A stretch of 64,000 bases of DNA from Hoeflea sp. 108. GTDB lineage: Bacteria > Pseudomonadota > Alphaproteobacteria > Rhizobiales > Rhizobiaceae. The notes beneath the pieces were generated by a model, which saw nothing but the letters and a program-made list of their open reading frames with translations, searched no databases and had not been told where the DNA came from. The position numbers and the translations under genes are program-made. Numbering within the stretch: the first letter of the stretch is position 1; every line of letters starts with the position of its first letter. Of this stretch, positions 52,342 through 61,146 are shown piece after piece. The stretch spans positions 248,001 through 312,000 of the forward strand of contig NZ_KB890025.1 in the NCBI RefSeq assembly GCF_000372965.1, read 5' to 3'.

Positions 52342-53364
52342 TCAGCTCTTCGGCTCGGACTTCGAGTCGTAGCGCTTGGTCCATTCCTCGAGGATGGCGT
52401 TGCGGTGGTTGGCTGCCCATTCGAAGTCGTTCTTGATCATCCTGTCTTCAATGTCGGCGGGCAGGTGCGGCACTGGCTTGGCGACGCCGGGCATGGCGAC
52501 CACCGCATAGCCGACATTGTACATCTCGTTGGCCTTCTTGGAGACCGACCAGTCGAGCAGGGTCTTCGCGGCTTCTTCCTTGGACGTTCCGGCGACGATC
52601 GCCGACGCTTCCATGTCCCAGCCGATGCCTTCCTCGGGGATGATGATGTCGATGGGCGCGCCTTCGGCCTTCGACTTGGCGGCGCGGAACTCGAAGGAGA
52701 TGCCGATCACCGTTTCGCCGGCTGCTGCCATCTTGCAGGGCTTGGAGCCGGAATGGGTGTAGGCGGCGACGTTCTGGTGCAGACCGTCCATATAGGCCCA
52801 GCCATCCTTCTCGCCGAACAGCTGCAGCCAGCTCGACACGTCGAGATATCCGGTGCCCGACGACGCCGGGTTCGGCATCACCACATGGCCCTTGTATTCA
52901 GGCTTGGCGAGGTCCTTCCAGCTTTTCGGCGCGGTCAGGCCGAGCTTCTGGCCTTCGACGGTGTTGAAGCAGATCGAGGCGGCCCAGGCATCCATGCCGA
53001 CCCAGCTCGGCGGGCTGTCGCTGTCGACGAAATTGGGCTTCAGCTGGTCGGCGCCCTTGGGCGCATAGGCCTCCAGCATGCCCTCGGACTTGAGAACCAG
53101 AAGCGAGGTCGCGGCAAGACCCCAGACCACGTCGGCCTGCGGATTGTCCTTCTCGGCGAGCAGCTTGGCGGTAATGACGCCGGTGGAGTCGCGGATGAAG
53201 TTCAGCTTGATGTCGGGGTGGTCCTGGTTGAACGTCTCGGCATAACGCTTGAGGTCTTCAGCCTCGATCGCCGTGTAGACCGTAAGCTCCGTCTCCGCCC
53301 AGGCCGCCGATGACATTAGCATCGTAGCGAGGGCGGCAAGCGCGAAGGATTTCTTCTGGTTCAT
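52342..53364 (-). CDS. 2-aminoethylphosphonate-type ABC transporter, binding protein
   Basis: Periplasmic solute-binding protein, 340 residues. A signal peptide (MNQKKSFALAALATMLMSSA, then AWAE) ends at about residue 24. The mature part begins TELTVYTAIEAEDLKRYAET, like the putative 2-aminoethylphosphonate/iron-type binding proteins (PhnS2/AepX). FIRDSTGVITAKLLAE and MPNPASSGTGYLDV are further family segments. The ATG at 53364 has GGGAG upstream. It is first in the three-gene transporter operon. The 265-base region upstream shows no gene. Confidence 0.87.
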   Translation of the reverse strand: MNQKKSFALAALATMLMSSAAWAETELTVYTAIEAEDLKRYAETFNQDHPDIKLNFIRDSTGVITAKLLAEKDNPQADVVWGLAATSLLVLKSEGMLEAYAPKGADQLKPNFVDSDSPPSWVGMDAWAASICFNTVEGQKLGLTAPKSWKDLAKPEYKGHVVMPNPASSGTGYLDVSSWLQLFGEKDGWAYMDGLHQNVAAYTHSGSKPCKMAAAGETVIGISFEFRAAKSKAEGAPIDIIIPEEGIGWDMEASAIVAGTSKEEAAKTLLDWSVSKKANEMYNVGYAVVAMPGVAKPVPHLPADIEDRMIKNDFEWAANHRNAILEEWTKRYDSKSEPKS

Positions 53365-53629
53365 TGAAATGAGCTCCCATTTGAATCGCTTAGGCACGTT
53401 CTGATTGGGAGAGGTCTTGCCGGGCCGCGTGTTGCGCTTGTACCCGTTTGTGCCTCGTCCATGGTCGATAGTGGGAACGAGGGGTCAATAAGTAAAATCT
53501 ATTCTTTTTATGATCTGGTAGGCTGAGCTTATGTGATGCACAGGGTTGCGACAGGCATGTGACAAGGCTGCCGCTTGTTTGTGCAGCAGCGCAAAATCCC
53601 CGACAAAGATGAGATAGCAGATCTGGAAC

Positions 53630-54469
53630 TCAGCCGGAGAAGGCGAGCGCGATGACCCCGCAGGCGACGATGACAGCCGAGACAATGCGGGCCCGCCAGG
53701 GTCTTTCGCCAAATATGAACAGCCCGATGAGGGCGGCGATGATGACGCTCGATTCACGCACGGCGGAGACCGCGCCCAAAGGCGCTATGGTCTTGGCGTA
53801 GATGACGAGACCATAGGCCGAGACGGCACCCAGGCCGCCGATGAGGCCGAGCCCGACCGTGCGCAGATCGATGGTGTGGGTCTTCCCGCGCCGGCGGAAC
53901 AGCACGAACAGCGTCACCGGGAATTCGAGCAGGAACAACCAACCCATATAGCCGAACGGGCTGTCGGAGAGGCGCACGCCGATGCCGTCGATAACCGAAT
54001 AGGAAGCGATCAGCACGCCGTTGATCGCGGCGGCACCGACTGCCCTTGGATCGGCATGCGCCGCACCGCGCTGGAAGGCAAGGAAGGCGATGCCGAAAGT
54101 GATCGCACCGAGCCCGGCCCAGCCGAGCGGCGGCAGTGTTTCGCCGATCATCACATAGGCGCCGAAGGCCACCAGCGCCGGAGCCAGTCCACGCGCGATG
54201 GGATAGACCTGGCTAAGATCGCCCAGCCGGTAGGATTGGAACAGGAAGACGTAATAGCCGTAGTGAATGACGGTCGACAGGAAGATGTAGATCCAACTCG
54301 CATGCGATGGCGGCGTGGCGAAGAATACCAGCACAAGCCCAAGCGTGGCATGGGTGGCGGACACCGCCGCCAGGACGACGGCGCGGTCAGTTGCCGCCTT
54401 GACGACCGCATTCCAGCTCGCATGCAGGAAGGCTGCCACCAGCACGATGGTAAGGGCGAAGCCGGACAT
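53630..54469 (-). CDS. EamA/DMT family transporter
   Basis: Membrane protein of 279 residues with ten hydrophobic segments in two EamA-like halves. The N-terminal half has HASWNAVVKAATDR and VIHYGYYVFLFQSYRLGDLS followed by QVYPIARGLAPALVA, the EamA signature; the second half has VRESSVIIAALIGLFIFGER. It likely exports small metabolites such as amino acids, but the substrate is unknown. It lies between the phosphonate-type transporter and the decayed dehydrogenase, same strand. Confidence 0.88.
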   Translation of the reverse strand: MSGFALTIVLVAAFLHASWNAVVKAATDRAVVLAAVSATHATLGLVLVFFATPPSHASWIYIFLSTVIHYGYYVFLFQSYRLGDLSQVYPIARGLAPALVAFGAYVMIGETLPPLGWAGLGAITFGIAFLAFQRGAAHADPRAVGAAAINGVLIASYSVIDGIGVRLSDSPFGYMGWLFLLEFPVTLFVLFRRRGKTHTIDLRTVGLGLIGGLGAVSAYGLVIYAKTIAPLGAVSAVRESSVIIAALIGLFIFGERPWRARIVSAVIVACGVIALAFSG

Positions 54470-54568
54470 GGTTCAGGCTTTCGGCGACGTCAGGGGAAGC
54501 GGCGGGATGGGCAGCGTTCCGGTCGAATGCGACCGGGCAATAGGCAACAGCATTTCCCCTCCAAGCAA

Positions 54569-54594
54569 ATGAGGGAGCGCATGCGCTCCCTCAT
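54569..54594. repeat. 26-base perfect palindrome
   Basis: ATGAGGGAGCGCA is followed directly by its exact reverse complement, making a perfect 26-base palindrome between the EamA gene and the pseudogene. No T-run flanks it, so it could be a dimeric protein-binding site or a cruciform/terminator-like element. Confidence 0.75.
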
Positions 54595-54629
54595 CCACAC
54601 TCATCTGATTTGCCGGCTCAAGACAAGGC

Positions 54630-55060
54630 TCAGGCCCGCAGCAAAGAGAAGGTCTTGACGTTGGTGAAGCTTTTCATCGCTTCGATGACACCTTCCTTGT
54701 AGCCATTGCCCGAGTCCTTGATCCCGCCAAATGGCGACATCTCGATGCGATATCCCGGGACTTCTCAGATATTCACCGTGCCGACCTGCAGGTCGGCGAT
54801 GCATGTCTGCATGCGGCGGAAATCGTTGGTGCAGACAGCTGAGGAGAGGCCGAAGGCGGTGGAGTTGGACGGCGAGATCAGCTCGTCGTCATTGTCCGGG
54901 GCGCGCATGATCGGGCCATCGCGAGATCGGGTGCCTTGGCGAGGGCGTCGTCGGACAGGTGGATGGGGATGATCAGCGGATCATTGCCGCCGAGGTCCAG
55001 CACATGGCGCTTCTAGCCGGCGGTGCGGGTGTGCTGGCGGCGTCGATAAGCGGCGGGCGA
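54630..55060 (-). pseudogene. Decayed phosphonoacetaldehyde dehydrogenase
   Basis: Reverse-strand remnants of an aldehyde dehydrogenase. A mid-protein piece reads TAG-stop-KRHVLDLGGNDPLI (stop codon TAG at 55013-55015 where relatives have Tyr). After a large internal deletion and a frame change near 54920, a C-terminal piece reads NSTAFGLSSAVCTNDF, [19 protein letters not shown], then [20 protein letters not shown] and [10 protein letters not shown]. The second stop (TGA at 54765-54767) replaces a Trp. The [19 protein letters not shown] end is characteristic of phosphonoacetaldehyde dehydrogenase (PhnY). The N-terminus and catalytic Cys region are gone, so it is nonfunctional. Confidence 0.82.
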
Positions 55061-55068
55061 CCCGTGCC

Positions 55069-55872
55069 CTACCGCAGTTTGCGATCCCTGGCTCGCGCTG
55101 CCAGCAGCACGAACGACACAGCCAATATCGAGGCCAGGAAGATCGAGCCCGACAGGGCATAGATCGTCGGCGAGGCGCCTGAGTTCATCTTGCCGAACAT
55201 CGCCAATGGCAGCGTGTTCTGCCGCCCGACCAGATAGAAGGCCCGGCCGAATTCGTTCAGCGACAGGAGGAATGAAAAGATGAAGGCGGCCACCAGGCCC
55301 GGCTTGATCAGTGGCAATGTCACGTCGACCAACTGGCGCCACCAGGAGGCGCCGAGGTCGGACGCGGCAAGCAGGTAAGAACGCCTGACGGCTGCCATAC
55401 TTGTGAGGATGACGGTGAAGGCGAATGGCAGCGCCCATAACAGGTGGCTCGCCGCAACCGTGCCCCAGAACGGCTTCAGTCCGATGCGTCCGAATATGAC
55501 TGAAAGCGACAGGCCCTGGATGATCCCTGGAACGAACATCGGCAACAGCACGAACATGAACCAGCGCGAGCGCCATTTGCCGAGGTCCATGTAGGCAAGG
55601 GCCGACAACAGCGCGAGACCGGTTGCCACCAGCGCGGTGATGGTCGCGACCAGGAGGGATTCCTGCAATGCACTGATGAGGGTGCGTTCCTTGGCGAGCG
55701 CGAAATACCAGGTCAGGCTGATGTCGGACAGCGGCGGCAGGGCGGGCTGCAGCGCCGGATTGAACGACACCGCCACCAGATAGAGCGGCGGCAGATAGAT
55801 GATCGCCAGCCCTATCGCTGTCATCAGCCAGATGGCCGCCTTCAGCGGGCGGCTTTCGAAACCGGCTACCAT
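55069..55872 (-). CDS. ABC transporter permease (PotC-like)
   Basis: Second permease of a polyamine/opine-type importer, 267 residues, six hydrophobic segments. The EAA loop is ASDLGASWWRQLVDVTLPLI at about 175-195. It begins MVAGFESRPLKAAIWLMTAI at ATG 55872 and overlaps the preceding permease gene by 7 bases. It is the last gene of the hyuB-hyuA-ATPase-binding protein-permease-permease operon; the decayed dehydrogenase lies just beyond its stop. Confidence 0.88.
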   Translation of the reverse strand: MVAGFESRPLKAAIWLMTAIGLAIIYLPPLYLVAVSFNPALQPALPPLSDISLTWYFALAKERTLISALQESLLVATITALVATGLALLSALAYMDLGKWRSRWFMFVLLPMFVPGIIQGLSLSVIFGRIGLKPFWGTVAASHLLWALPFAFTVILTSMAAVRRSYLLAASDLGASWWRQLVDVTLPLIKPGLVAAFIFSFLLSLNEFGRAFYLVGRQNTLPLAMFGKMNSGASPTIYALSGSIFLASILAVSFVLLAARARDRKLR

Positions 55873-56723
55873 GTGAACCCCTCGAACAGGCTGGTCAGCT
55901 TGAACAGTCGGTTGCCGATGAAAATCAGTCCGAACAGGATGATCAGCACCAGGGTCGAGATCGCGAAGGCCAGCGGGAAGTTCACAACCCGCATGACGTC
56001 GTTGATCATCACCGAGATCATCGATGCGGCAGCGCCGCCGAGCATCTGCACTTCCGTGGCCGACCCTGCCGCCATGACGAAGACGAAGAGGAATCCGGCA
56101 AATATGCCGGCTTGGGTGAGTGGCAGCAGGACAGAGCGGAAGGTTCGCCAGAAGCCGGCGCCGAGATCCTGGCTGGCGGCGAGCAGCGATGGCTCGACGC
56201 GTTGCATCGACAGGATCAGCGGAAAGATGACGAATGGCAGGTATGAGGCGACGAGGCCGACATTGACGGCAAAATTGGAGAACAGGAGCCAGTCGAGCGG
56301 CTGGTCGACAATCCCGAGATCCAACAGCCAGCCATTGATCAGGCCGTTGCGGCCGAGCACCAGCCGCCAGGAAAAGGCGCGGATCATGTATGAGGTGAAG
56401 AATGGGATGGTGAACAGCGCCATGAGCAGCAGTGCCATGCGCCTGCTTGCCAGAAAATGCACTGCCATCGCGGCGGGATAGCCGATGATGACGCATATCG
56501 CGGCGGTCAGGAACGCCTTGCCCAGCGATCCGACGATGACGCTCCAGCGCCCGGCCTCGAGTATCGCTTCATAACCAGCCAGACTGAACTCCGGCCTGAT
56601 CCAGTAGGTTGCGGGGTCCCAGGTCCAGAAACTCCAGACGAGGATGACGATCAGAGGCACGAAACCCAGCAGCAGCACGACGAGTGCGGTGGGGAGTGCG
56701 AGTAGCAGGCCGGGCGATTTCAT
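55866..56723 (-). CDS. ABC transporter permease (PotB-like)
   Basis: First permease of the importer, 285 residues, six hydrophobic segments. The N-terminus is MKSPGLLLALPTALVVLLLG and the EAA loop ASQDLGAGFWRTFRSVLLPL at about 198-217. Segment TSYMIRAFSWRLVLGRNGLI is typical of PotB. The start at 56723 places the first helix next to the N-terminus, though its ribosome-binding site is weak. Translationally coupled to the PotC-like gene. Confidence 0.88.
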   Translation of the reverse strand: MKSPGLLLALPTALVVLLLGFVPLIVILVWSFWTWDPATYWIRPEFSLAGYEAILEAGRWSVIVGSLGKAFLTAAICVIIGYPAAMAVHFLASRRMALLLMALFTIPFFTSYMIRAFSWRLVLGRNGLINGWLLDLGIVDQPLDWLLFSNFAVNVGLVASYLPFVIFPLILSMQRVEPSLLAASQDLGAGFWRTFRSVLLPLTQAGIFAGFLFVFVMAAGSATEVQMLGGAAASMISVMINDVMRVVNFPLAFAISTLVLIILFGLIFIGNRLFKLTSLFEGFTW

Positions 56724-56780
56724 CTGGGTTCCAGAAAAAAGGCGGGGGAGCGCGAACCGCTCCGCCGCTGTTGGTCGCAA

Positions 56781-57953
56781 TCAGGCGTTACGCAGCTTCT
56801 GCCACCATTCTTCGTAGAGCTGGAAATTGTCCGGGCGCGTGTTCTGCCAGGCGACCTTGCCGCTGAACTTGGCCTTGACGTGCTCGGCCAGTGCCTTGAC
56901 CTTTGTCGGGTCGAACTGGCTCGCATTTGCCTCGGCGTAAGCAACATTGCGATCGCTCGGCACGACGTAGCCCCGCTGTTCGCCAAGCGTGCAGCCATAG
57001 AAGCCGTCGAGCAGCCAATTGGCGAACTTGTGGGCGTCGTCGCCAAGGCCGCGGTCGACCGCACCCTTGAGCAGAACCAAGTTGTTGCCCCAGCCTTCGT
57101 AGCCTTCGACGGGCGCTGCGTACTCGACCTGCAGACCGCGCTTGCGACCTTCGTAGACGATGGGCTCCCACCCCGTCATGGCCAGCACCTCGCCATCGCC
57201 GACAAGCTGCACGCCTTGCTCCCAGCCGCTCCAGAAGGTGCGGAACTGGCCATCCTTCTTGTGCTTGATGAGGAACTCCATCACCAGGCCAAGCTCGTCC
57301 GCGGTCAAGTTGCCCGGATTGCCGATCTTCTGGTTCTCCGTCTCTTTCAGGTACATGGCTGCAAAGACGGCGCTGTTGATCCAGGCGTCTTCCATTGCCA
57401 CCTGGCCCTTCAGCTTCGGATCGAAGATGACGCCGTAGCTGTCGACCTTGCCGAGCTTGTCGGGGCGATAGATGATCGAGTCGGCGTTGATGACGGCCGG
57501 CAGGCCGTACTGCTTTCCGTCATGATGCAGGTAGGGGATGTCTTTCGCCCACTGCCAGACGTTTTCGTAGTTGGGGATCTTCGACAGGTCCCAAGGAACG
57601 ATCGCGCCCTGGACTGCGAGTTCCTTCTCGGCGCCGCCCTGCAGGCCACCGATATCGAAGAGGTCGTTTGCGTTGCCGGCGACCAGTCGCGCAACGGCTG
57701 GGCCGGGGTCGTTGCCATTGTCGGTGAAGGCAACGTTCAGGCCCGCGTCGTCGGCTGCCCGCGACCAGGCGTCGCCGACGTCGAGCGTGCCGGTCGCCCA
57801 GAATGCCAGATCGCCCGCGGCCAGCGCCGACATCGGCCGAAACACGGATCCGGCAGCCAATGCCGCGCCTCCGGCCCCGAGCGTCTTGAGCAATTGACGA
57901 CGGCTGATGTTGCTCGACATCGCGTCGCTCAGAGAATTTATGTTATTTGTCAT
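56781..57953 (-). CDS. ABC transporter binding protein (PotD-like, Tat signal)
   Basis: Extracytoplasmic solute-binding protein, 390 residues. The N-terminus has a twin-arginine signal (NISRRQLLKTLGAGGAALAA, cleavage near ALAAG), unlike the Sec signal of the other binding protein in the window. The mature part has DNGNDPGPAVARLVAGNAND, WDLSKIPNYENVWQWAKDIP, YGLPAVINADSIIYRPDKLG and MTGWEPIVYEG, typical of spermidine/putrescine-type proteins. AGGGG precedes the ATG at 57953. The neighbouring hydantoinase genes hint at a cyclic amide or related nitrogen compound as ligand. Confidence 0.87.
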   Translation of the reverse strand: MTNNINSLSDAMSSNISRRQLLKTLGAGGAALAAGSVFRPMSALAAGDLAFWATGTLDVGDAWSRAADDAGLNVAFTDNGNDPGPAVARLVAGNANDLFDIGGLQGGAEKELAVQGAIVPWDLSKIPNYENVWQWAKDIPYLHHDGKQYGLPAVINADSIIYRPDKLGKVDSYGVIFDPKLKGQVAMEDAWINSAVFAAMYLKETENQKIGNPGNLTADELGLVMEFLIKHKKDGQFRTFWSGWEQGVQLVGDGEVLAMTGWEPIVYEGRKRGLQVEYAAPVEGYEGWGNNLVLLKGAVDRGLGDDAHKFANWLLDGFYGCTLGEQRGYVVPSDRNVAYAEANASQFDPTKVKALAEHVKAKFSGKVAWQNTRPDNFQLYEEWWQKLRNA

Positions 57954-58017
57954 CGCGTTACCCCTTCTTTTTATGAAAATTTTCTCAGGATGATCAGGTG
58001 TCACGGTTCGCCGCAGT

Positions 58018-59088
58018 TCAGGATGCGGGCACGGGCACCAAGGCGCCTCCGGCGAATTCGAGTCGTACCGGATTGCCTGGTTCGGGCCAGGCCTCGGCGA
58101 ACTCGACCGGGATCTCGGCGTCGAGCTTCTGGCCATCGCCAAGCTCCAGATAGAAGTCGAAGAACCGGCCGCGAAACTGGCGTCCAGCCACGGTCGCAGC
58201 AAGTGAGCTACCGGGCGCTGCATGCACGTTCGCGAGCGAAATGCGGTCGGGACGAACCGCCAGGAGTCCCATTTCCCCGACGTCGCGAGCGCCTGGCAGA
58301 ACCAGCCGCTCACCGGCTATGACGGCGACAGTGTCGCCGCCGCTGCGTTCGAGCCTTTCGGGCTTGAGGACGCGTTCCATGCCAACGAAGCGTGCGACGA
58401 AATCATTGGCGGGAGTGGCAAAGAAGTCGGCCGGCCGTCCCACCTGTTCGAGCCTGCCCTTGTGCATGATCGCCATGCGGTCGCTGAGGCTCAGCGCTTC
58501 GTCCTGATTGTGGGTGACCAGCACGAAGGTCGAACCGGTTCGCTGGTGCAGCCTGCCGAATTCATCGCGCATCTGCTGGCGCAGTCTTTCGTCGAGCCCG
58601 GTCAAGGGTTCGTCGAGAAGCAGGATGCCCGGCTCCATGACGAGCGCGCGTGCCAGAGCGACCCGCTGCCGTTGCCCGCCAGAGAGCAGATTGACGTTGC
58701 GCTGGGCAAATCCTGCCAGATCGACCAGCGCAAGCGTGCTGTCTACGCGCTTCTTGCGTTCAGCGGCGGCCACACCCTTCACCTTCAACCCATAGGCGAC
58801 GTTGTCGCCCACGGTCATGTGGGGGAACAAAGCGAGGTCCTGGAAGACGGTGTTTGAAGGGCGGCGGTTGGCCGGCAGGTCGGTGACGTCCTGCCCATCA
58901 AACAAGACACGGCCGGTGGTGGGGCGATCAAAACCCCCGATCAGTTTCAGCAGCGTGCTTTTTCCCGAACCCGACGAGCCGAGTAAGGTGAAGAATTCGC
59001 CGGCCTCGATCTTGAGACCCACGCGCTCCAGGGCTTTGACCGTGCCAAAGGTCCTGGTTACGTCGTCAATTCCAATCGAGATGGCCAT
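58018..59088 (-). CDS. ABC transporter ATPase (PotA-like)
   Basis: ATP-binding subunit, 356 residues. It has Walker A GSSGSGKST, Q-loop VFQDLALFPHMT, signature LSGGQRQRVALARA, Walker B ILLLDEPLTGLD and H-loop VLVTHNQDEAL. A TOBE domain lies at about 270-350. The start is 3 bases after the hyuA stop, so it belongs with the hydantoinase genes as one transcript. Confidence 0.9.
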   Translation of the reverse strand: MAISIGIDDVTRTFGTVKALERVGLKIEAGEFFTLLGSSGSGKSTLLKLIGGFDRPTTGRVLFDGQDVTDLPANRRPSNTVFQDLALFPHMTVGDNVAYGLKVKGVAAAERKKRVDSTLALVDLAGFAQRNVNLLSGGQRQRVALARALVMEPGILLLDEPLTGLDERLRQQMRDEFGRLHQRTGSTFVLVTHNQDEALSLSDRMAIMHKGRLEQVGRPADFFATPANDFVARFVGMERVLKPERLERSGGDTVAVIAGERLVLPGARDVGEMGLLAVRPDRISLANVHAAPGSSLAATVAGRQFRGRFFDFYLELGDGQKLDAEIPVEFAEAWPEPGNPVRLEFAGGALVPVPAS

Positions 59089-59091
59089 GGG

Positions 59092-61146
59092 CTAGCGGAC
59101 CTCTTCGGTGATGACCATGATGCCCCGGTCGGTGACCTCCAGGACTTGCCCTGCATGCACGAGCGTTGTCGTGGTGGGCTCCTCGACAAGCAGCGGGCCA
59201 CTCAGGCGCTCACCGCAGGGCAGGCCGTTACGATCATAGACAGCGCACAATTTCCAGCCGCCATCGTTGCCGAAATAGACTTTGCGTTCGCCTTTTCGTG
59301 CCTTGGCGACAGTGCGGCCGTCATTGTCGATCGGCGGGCAGTCGATGACGTTGCCGGCGATCTCGGCCTGAAGATGCAGGTTCGTCACCTCGATGCGTGC
59401 ATCGGGCAGGCGGAACGAATAGGCGGTCTCGTGAGCAGTGTGAAAAGCCTCGGCGAAATCGACGAGTTGCATCGACGGTGTGAACCGGGTCGATACGCTG
59501 TGCTCCTGTCCGTGATAGCGCATTTCCACGGTGTAGCTGAAGGTGACACCGTCCGTGCTGTCGCGGTCGAAATAGGACAGCGCTTCGCCTTCCATGTCGG
59601 CGAAGAGTTTGGCCAGTTCGTCGAGTGACGAGGCGACGAGCGGCGAAAACCACGTCTTGCGAATGTCCGCGCGGGGATGCGCGGCCAGCATGCCCCAGGC
59701 CGAGAAGATGCCTGAATGCGGTGGGATGATGATCGATTTGGCGTTGAGTTCGCGACCGAGGCGAGCCGCCAACATCGGCCCGGCGCCCCCACTGACGACC
59801 AGAGCAAGATCGCGTGGGTCGTGACCGCGCTGGACGGTAACCAGCTTCAGTGCGTTGATCATGTTGGACTCGGCAACGTCGATGATAGCCTGGGCGACGT
59901 CGTCCACCGATAGGCCGAGTGGTCCGGCCAGCCTGGCGATTGCCTGCTGCGCGAGTTCGACGTCGAGGGTCATGGCGCCTTCGGCGAATGCGGCAGGGTC
60001 GAGTAGCCCGATGGCCACTTTGGCATCAGTGACAGTCGGCTCGGTTCCACCTAATCCGTAGCAGGCGGGTCCGGGCGCAGAGCCGGCACTTTTCGGGCCG
60101 ACCCGCAGACCGCCGGCGGCGTCGATCCAGGCGATCGAGCCTCCGCCCGAGCCTATCTCGACGATGTCGACCACCGGCACCTGGACCGGGTAGCCGGGGA
60201 AGGTACGGGCCCATTCGAGCTTGTATTCGGCATCGAGATTGGGCTTGCCGTCGCGGATGAGCGTGCATTTTGCCGTGGTGCCGCCAACGTCGAGATAAAG
60301 CACATCCCTTTCGCCGAGGATCGCACCGATCCTTGCTGCGCCAGCCGCGCCGCCCGAAGGGCCGGATTCGACGAGGGTCAGCGGACTGGCGACGGCTTGC
60401 GAGAACGTTGCGACCCCGCCATTCGACAGCATGGCATAATAGGCCGAATACACGCCCTTGGCGGCAAGCGCCTTTTCCAGATTGGCGAAGTAGCGCTGGA
60501 TAATCGGCTGCACATAAGCGTTGAGGGCAACCGTGTTGGTGCGCTCATACTCGCGCCATTGCCGCGAGATCTCGTAGCTGGCACAGACGGTGACATCAGG
60601 CAGCAGGTCGCGCAACAGCTCGGCGCAGCGCTTCTCATGATCCGGATGAGCGTAGCTGTGCAGAAAGATGACCGCTACGGCCTCAACTCCCTCGTCAAGG
60701 AACAGGCGTGCAGCCTCGCGCACGTCGTCTTCATTGAGCGGTTCGATGACCCGTCCGTCCGCGCCAACCCGTTCGCGGACCTCGGTCCGCAGCTTCCTGG
60801 GGATGAACGGTTCGGGGCTGTGGAACTGGAGATTGTAGAGATCCGGGCGGTTGCCTCGGCCGATCTCGAGCACGTCGCGGAACCCGGCTGTGGTGACGAG
60901 CGCGGTCCTGACGCCCTTGCGTTCGGTGATCGCGTTGATCACCGTCGTTCCGCCATGGGCGAAGAACCGGACCTTGTCCGTGTCCAGGCCGCTGGCACTC
61001 TCTGCGCGGTCGATCACGTCGAGCACGCCGATCGACTGGTCCTGCGGAGTGGTCAGGCTCTTTGAGGTGAAGACCTTGCCCGTCTTCTCGTCATATCCGA
61101 CGAGATCGGTGAAGGTGCCGCCGACATCGGTTGCAAGTCTGATCAT
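59092..61146 (-). CDS. hyuA: Hydantoinase/oxoprolinase subunit A (ATP-dependent)
   Basis: HyuA-type subunit, 684 residues, of an ATP-dependent hydantoinase or 5-oxoprolinase. The N-terminal phosphate-binding motif is DVGGTFTDLVGYDEKTGKV; HGGTTVINAITERKGVRTAL and LYLDVGGTTAKCTLI (second phosphate loop) follow, with SGGAGPMLAARLGREL further on. The start overlaps the hyuB stop by 4 bases. It could act on N-methylhydantoin, hydantoins or oxoproline; sequence does not decide. Confidence 0.9.
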   Translation of the reverse strand: MIRLATDVGGTFTDLVGYDEKTGKVFTSKSLTTPQDQSIGVLDVIDRAESASGLDTDKVRFFAHGGTTVINAITERKGVRTALVTTAGFRDVLEIGRGNRPDLYNLQFHSPEPFIPRKLRTEVRERVGADGRVIEPLNEDDVREAARLFLDEGVEAVAVIFLHSYAHPDHEKRCAELLRDLLPDVTVCASYEISRQWREYERTNTVALNAYVQPIIQRYFANLEKALAAKGVYSAYYAMLSNGGVATFSQAVASPLTLVESGPSGGAAGAARIGAILGERDVLYLDVGGTTAKCTLIRDGKPNLDAEYKLEWARTFPGYPVQVPVVDIVEIGSGGGSIAWIDAAGGLRVGPKSAGSAPGPACYGLGGTEPTVTDAKVAIGLLDPAAFAEGAMTLDVELAQQAIARLAGPLGLSVDDVAQAIIDVAESNMINALKLVTVQRGHDPRDLALVVSGGAGPMLAARLGRELNAKSIIIPPHSGIFSAWGMLAAHPRADIRKTWFSPLVASSLDELAKLFADMEGEALSYFDRDSTDGVTFSYTVEMRYHGQEHSVSTRFTPSMQLVDFAEAFHTAHETAYSFRLPDARIEVTNLHLQAEIAGNVIDCPPIDNDGRTVAKARKGERKVYFGNDGGWKLCAVYDRNGLPCGERLSGPLLVEEPTTTTLVHAGQVLEVTDRGIMVITEEVR

